The notes under the pieces: generated by a model
Database searches by the model: none
Told to the model about the DNA's origin: nothing
What the model saw: only the letters and a program-made list of their open reading frames with translations
Program-made: the position numbers and the translations under genes
DNA from: an uncultured Hungatella sp.
GTDB lineage: Bacteria; Bacillota; Clostridia; Lachnospirales; Lachnospiraceae
Length of the DNA stretch: 43,304 nucleotides
Assembly: GCA_910585435.1 (NCBI GenBank)
Contig: CAJUEJ010000031.1
Coordinates: 1-43,304 of the forward strand
Direction of reading: 5' to 3'
In this document: positions 39,882-43,304 of the stretch, piece after piece
Numbering within the stretch: position 1 is the first letter of the stretch
Layout: each line of letters opens with the position of its first letter

Positions 39882-40344
39882 TGGTAACAAGTAACATGTT
39901 TGGACTTATAAGAATGTAAGAAAGCATATATGGTTCCGAACGACAGAAGAACCATAGGTTTACCTGCAGATCTGCCAGCCTGAAATTTGCAAATCTACGA
40001 ACCTGCCGCCACATGCTATACTGTAAGAAGGAACGGCAGCCCTGCCGTTTTGCACTCCCATTCTCAGGGGGCCGCAAACACGCAAGGCTGCCGTTTCACA
40101 TCTCAGAACCCTTGGCTGTACCACTCTCAACTGCGCAGCGTTTCCTCCTATTTTCATCCCCCATTCCCAGATTAGGGCCGATAATTGCAAACTAACCCTG
40201 GAAAGAATCCAGTCCTTATGATAAACTGTTATTAACTACCAATCATGCTTATGGTGCATGCCTGTCAGAACTTTACAGTTGGAATTTCCGCAAGGCAGTA
40301 CTAACAGGCGGCATGTGCCAGCCATTCTATAAGGAGGACTTTTC
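39882..40344. other. Gene-free gap with a nested hairpin
   Basis: No gene found on either strand. AACGGCAGCC (40032-40041) pairs with GGCTGCCGTT (40086-40095), enclosing a weaker GTTTTGC/GCAAAC pair. A CTGGA/TCCAG hairpin lies near 40197-40211. The promoter of the PsiE-like gene should be here but is not obvious. Confidence 0.4.
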
Positions 40345-40749
40345 ATGAAGCACCCCGGAAATAAAAGCTCCCGCCATGTGCAGAGTTTTATCTTTAACAC
40401 GGCCATGCTGCTGGAGCTTCTTGTAGCGCTTATTGTAATCATCGCTCTCATCATCATGTTTGCCCATGTACCGGTGGATCTGAAGCTGCTGGTGGAAAAC
40501 GGAGAATTCAACCAGTTCTTAAAAAAGATGTTTGACTTAATCATCGGAATCGAGCTTTTAAAAATGCTGTGCCGCCATGACCTGGATTCCATCGTTGAGG
40601 TACTTTTATTCTCTGTGGCCCGTGAGATGATCATTGAACATATGCCTATTTATTTTGAGCTGGTTGGAATCATTGCCATCGCTATCCTGTTCCTTGTGAG
40701 AAAATATCTGTTTGTCTCCGCACTGGACAAGGCCGACGACGGGCAGTGA
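40345..40749 (+). CDS. PsiE-like membrane protein
   Basis: 134 residues with four hydrophobic helices (FNTAMLLELLVALIVIIALI; FDLIIGIELLKML; VEVLLFSVAREMIIEHM; VGIIAIAILFLVRKYLF). The spacing and the HDLDSIVEVLLFSVAREMI segment match the phosphate-starvation-inducible PsiE family. The function of PsiE is poorly known, a small inner-membrane protein. AAGGAGG lies eight bases before the ATG. It converges with the cupin gene with only eight bases between stop codons, and no terminator is visible there. Confidence 0.8.
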   Translation: MKHPGNKSSRHVQSFIFNTAMLLELLVALIVIIALIIMFAHVPVDLKLLVENGEFNQFLKKMFDLIIGIELLKMLCRHDLDSIVEVLLFSVAREMIIEHMPIYFELVGIIAIAILFLVRKYLFVSALDKADDGQ

Positions 40750-40757
40750 GTATCGCC

Positions 40758-41108
40758 TTATACGATGGCATCCTCCTTTGTATACGCCCCAAGGGAATTC
40801 TCTTTCACCTGGATGCAGACAAAGCTGATGGCCGTGTCTTCCGATGCAAAAAACTGACGCCTGGCCGCCGGAGAGATGCGGATCCAATCTCCGGCCGCAA
40901 GTGCAACCGTCTCTCCGTCTATCACAGCCTTCCCCTTCCCGGCAAGAATCCCGTAAATCTCTTCATTATTCTTATGTGCATGAACAAAAGGAACCCCTGC
41001 TCCTGCCGGAAGATTATTGAGGCTCACCTCTGCTCCTGTCAGAGAAAGCAGATCATGAAGCTCTGTTCTTGCATCGGATGCCACACTTACCTTGTTAAAA
41101 TTTGCCAT
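40758..41108 (-). CDS. Small cupin-domain protein
   Basis: 116 residues, single cupin barrel. The metal-site pattern HAHKNNEEIYGILAGKG gives the two His and one Glu of cupin motif 1; the third His of motif 2 appears replaced (ISPAARRQFFAS), so metal binding may be weakened. AAGGAGG lies eight bases before ATG 41108; an upstream frame continues but would start inside the promoter. Such small cupins act as isomerases, sensors or quercetinase-like enzymes; the substrate is unknown. A strong promoter with direct repeats suggests tight control. Confidence 0.85.
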   Translation of the reverse strand: MANFNKVSVASDARTELHDLLSLTGAEVSLNNLPAGAGVPFVHAHKNNEEIYGILAGKGKAVIDGETVALAAGDWIRISPAARRQFFASEDTAISFVCIQVKENSLGAYTKEDAIV

Positions 41109-41151
41109 ATTCATTTCCTCCTTGATTTTAGTTGTAACTTTTATTGGTACA

Positions 41152-41192
41152 TCAATAGTTATATCACGTCTTTGTTGTAATGTCAATAGTTA
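41152..41192 (-). promoter_or_regulatory. Cupin promoter with paired operator repeats
   Basis: On the minus strand TTGACA (41186-41181), 17 bases, TATAAC (41163-41158) with an extended TG. The ten-base sequence TCAATAGTTA occurs twice (41152-41161 and 41183-41192), 31 bases apart, once over the -10 and once over the -35, on the same face of the helix. This is a good candidate repressor site. Confidence 0.75.
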
Positions 41193-41278
41193 CATTATTT
41201 TTTCTTTCCGCCTGTCTCCTTCAATGTAATGTGTTAAAATAAACAGAGTGACAGGCAGGGACAAAGAGGAGGTATTCT

Positions 41279-42853
41279 ATGGGATTTTATCTGAATCCGG
41301 GTAACGGCGGCTTTGAGGAAGCCATCCGTTCCAGCATCTATGTAGACAAGACCGGGCTGATTGCCTGTACCAACAGCCTTCTGAGTACCAAGGAAAAATA
41401 TATCTGTGTCAGCCGGCCGCGGCGCTTTGGAAAGTCTATGGCCCTTGAAATGCTCGCCGCCTATTACAGCCGCGGCTGCGATTCAAAAACACTGTTTTCC
41501 GGAAAAAACATAGAGCATGAGGAAAGCTTCCCTGTCCATCTGAACCAACACGATGTGATTCTTCTCAATATGCAGCAATTCCTGATTGAAGCCGCCCCTG
41601 GAGGGCTTACCGACCTTCTTGAAAAAGAGGTGCTGGAAGAATTTTATGAGGAATACCGGGAATTTCTTAAAAAACCTGTCACCGGGCTTTCTGATGCGTT
41701 AAGGAAGCTCTATACAAAAACAGGGAAAAAATTCATTTTCCTGATTGACGAGTGGGATTGTGTCATCCGCGAAAGACAGACAAACGAAGACCTGCAGAAA
41801 CAATATCTCGATTTCCTGCGAAATCTTTTAAAGGACCAGCCCTATGTAGCCCTTGCTTATATGACAGGCATCCTTCCCGTAAAAAAATACGGGCAGCACT
41901 CCGCATTAAATATGTTCTGGGAATACTCTATGACTGACCAGAGCATGTTTGAAGAATATACCGGTTTTACGGAAAAAGAAGTGGTGGAGCTATGCCAGAG
42001 GTTCCATATGGATTTTTCCCAGACAAGCAACTGGTATGACGGTTACCGGTTCCGGCAGTTTAAACACATTTACAATCCCAGATCCGTCGTCGCCGCCATG
42101 AGATGTGGCAGTTTTTCCAATTACTGGACAGCCACGGAAACTTACGAGGCGCTGAAAATCTATATGGACATGGATTTCGACGGCCTTCGTTCTGATATTG
42201 TACGGATGCTTGGCGGTGAACCTGTGAAAGTAAACACCCTCAGCTTTCAGAATGACATGCGCACCTTCAAAACAAAGGATGATGTGCTGACACTGCTTAT
42301 TCATCTGGGCTATCTTGGATATGACTGGGAGACAAAAGAAACGTTTATCCCCAACAAAGAGATTCGGGGAGAATTTGAAAACGCCATGAGTACCGGCGGC
42401 TGGGCGGAAGTCATGAAGGTTTTGAAGGCATCCGATACGCTTTTAAAAGATACCCTCCTCTGCGACGAAGAAAAGGTGGCCAGAGGCCTTGACCAGGCTC
42501 ACACAGAAGTGGCTTCCATTCTAACCTACAGCGACGAAAATTCCCTTAGCTGTGCCATAAGCCTGGCATATTACAGTGCGAGAAACGATTACAAAATCAT
42601 ACGTGAATTACCGGCAGGGCACGGCTTTGCCGATGTTGTCTTTTTACCGTTGCCGTCCGTCAGAAAACCCGCTCTTGTAATCCAGCTGAAATACGATAAG
42701 TCTGCCGCCGCTGCCATTAAGCAGATTAAAGACAGAGACTATCCTCAGGCGCTGAAAGGCTATGCCGGAGAAATTCTGCTGGTAGGCGTAAACTATGATA
42801 AGCAGGATAAAAATAAGAAGCACAGCTGCGTCATCGAGACAATGACAATCTAA
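41279..42853 (+). CDS. AAA-ATPase-like / PD-(D/E)XK-like protein (DUF1703), third locus
   Basis: 524 residues, complete. GAGGAGG lies seven bases before the ATG. N-terminal AAA-ATPase-like domain: IYVDKTGLIACTNS, P-loop variant RPRRFGKSMA, Walker B FIFLIDEWDCVIRE, MTGILPVKKYG, WYDGYRF. The C-terminal nuclease-like fold has HGFADVVFLP but then ALVIQLKYDKSA where the family normally has E-L-K, so the catalytic Glu is replaced by Gln (CAG for GAG). It belongs to a different branch from the pair at 3008-6126. It may be catalytically impaired or use a QxK variant site. Confidence 0.88.
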   Translation: MGFYLNPGNGGFEEAIRSSIYVDKTGLIACTNSLLSTKEKYICVSRPRRFGKSMALEMLAAYYSRGCDSKTLFSGKNIEHEESFPVHLNQHDVILLNMQQFLIEAAPGGLTDLLEKEVLEEFYEEYREFLKKPVTGLSDALRKLYTKTGKKFIFLIDEWDCVIRERQTNEDLQKQYLDFLRNLLKDQPYVALAYMTGILPVKKYGQHSALNMFWEYSMTDQSMFEEYTGFTEKEVVELCQRFHMDFSQTSNWYDGYRFRQFKHIYNPRSVVAAMRCGSFSNYWTATETYEALKIYMDMDFDGLRSDIVRMLGGEPVKVNTLSFQNDMRTFKTKDDVLTLLIHLGYLGYDWETKETFIPNKEIRGEFENAMSTGGWAEVMKVLKASDTLLKDTLLCDEEKVARGLDQAHTEVASILTYSDENSLSCAISLAYYSARNDYKIIRELPAGHGFADVVFLPLPSVRKPALVIQLKYDKSAAAAIKQIKDRDYPQALKGYAGEILLVGVNYDKQDKNKKHSCVIETMTI

Positions 42854-42877
42854 TAAAAGTCCGGCAAGCCGGAACCC

Positions 42878-42902
42878 AAAAAGGCGGCTGCAGGCAGCCG
42901 CC
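42878..42902 (-). terminator. Intrinsic terminator
   Basis: GGCGGCT/AGCCGCC (42883-42889 with 42896-42902) with extra pairing toward the loop; on the minus strand it is followed by TTTTTGGG. It lies between the convergent DUF1703 gene and the fragment at 42954 and suits the latter. Confidence 0.7.
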
Positions 42903-42953
42903 TACATCATCCGATGCCCAAAATAGCTTTGATTGATAAAACCCCCAGATAAT

Positions 42954-43262
42954 TCAAAACCCTTCTGATGCCCACCCTGTAATTCGTATATAATAATCAT
43001 CGCTTCCGTATCGCGTTCCGTTTTTCGTCACGCATGTGCTGTTCTCCCCCGTCACAGTCAGCTTTAACCGGTAGCTTCCCCTTTCCAGCGTCGGAGAAAC
43101 ATACCGCAGCCCCCAGTCCGGGACAGCGCTGTAGAAATCAATGCTGGTCTTATGGACAATCTCTCCCTTCTCATTGAAAATCTCTATGTCCCCATATCCG
43201 CTGTGCCGATCCGTATTTCCAAACAAAGCAATCCTCTTGAATATTCCATGCTGAGGGAGCCA
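42954..43262 (-). pseudogene. C-terminal fragment of a beta-sandwich (carbohydrate-binding-like) protein
   Basis: The frame from 43262 (after an in-frame TGA at 43263-43265) encodes about 102 residues: FGNTDRHSGYGDIEIFNEKG, then WGLRYVSPTLERGSYRLKLT and GSDDYYIRITGWASEGF. It looks like the last domain of a secreted glycosidase-type protein, with strands ending GSYRLKLTVTG. No ATG is present; a TTG at 43226 with AGAGG six bases upstream could start a small protein. A truncated relic seems more likely. The gap beyond it to the window edge is too short to judge. Confidence 0.45.
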
Positions 43263-43304
43263 TCAATATTCGTTTGAGATCCACCTATACATATGATGGA
43301 TCCG

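Overview
The window looks like a chromosome segment from a Clostridia bacterium, most likely a gut Lachnospiraceae (Enterocloster/Hungatella/Lachnoclostridium type). This rests on gene content: several AAA-ATPase-like/PD-(D/E)XK (DUF1703) genes, paired MalY/PatB lyases with an NhaC antiporter, an opp operon flanked by M42 peptidases, and strong AGGAGG ribosome sites with sigma-A type promoters. No database search was possible, so the genus is inference.

Layout. 1-2600: tail of an unidentified gene, an XRE repressor (-), a secreted YARHG/MORN protein and a 58-residue membrane protein (+). 3008-6126: two copies of a DUF1703 gene, the downstream one broken by a homopolymer frameshift and an internal deletion. 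6259-6867: a small gene with an excellent promoter, followed by the 3' stump of a NitT/TauT-type binding protein. 6887-11933: cell-envelope genes (D,D-carboxypeptidase, lipoprotein, membrane-anchored polysaccharide deacetylase). 12004-16690: NhaC antiporter plus two MalY/PatB lyases (-), divergent from a YheO-type regulator (+). 16785-24777: peptide-use cluster M42 - oppA-B-C-D-F - M42 (-).

25270-36165 is the most interesting part: a tightly packed, same-strand run of about twelve genes with no confidently known function. In transcription order it encodes an HTH-like protein, a coiled-coil protein, an Hsp70/actin-fold ATPase with a C-terminal membrane hairpin and no normal substrate domain, a second HTH-like plus coiled-coil pair, an unknown protein, a Ycf46-like AAA+ ATPase, a tiny coupled ORF, a membrane-anchored HExxH metallopeptidase, an unknown helical protein, a protein with a long hydrophobic Ala/Gly-rich stretch, and a DUF697-like hydrophobic protein. 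Overlaps and short gaps argue for one operon. I infer a membrane-associated chaperone/AAA+/protease machine, possibly for defence or envelope quality control; the sequence does not settle which.

36428-38605: two CobW-family GTPases, one with a very long His/Cys-rich metal-binding repeat, one with a YcgQ-like C-terminal domain. 38843-43304: a frameshifted small gene, an unknown 206-residue protein, a PsiE-like membrane protein, a cupin, a third DUF1703 protein with an altered nuclease motif, and the end of a beta-sandwich protein. Several intergenic gaps hold large nested inverted repeats (17957-18103, 25055-25221, 38661-38826, and smaller ones), including a family sharing the arm motif CTCGGAATCTC.
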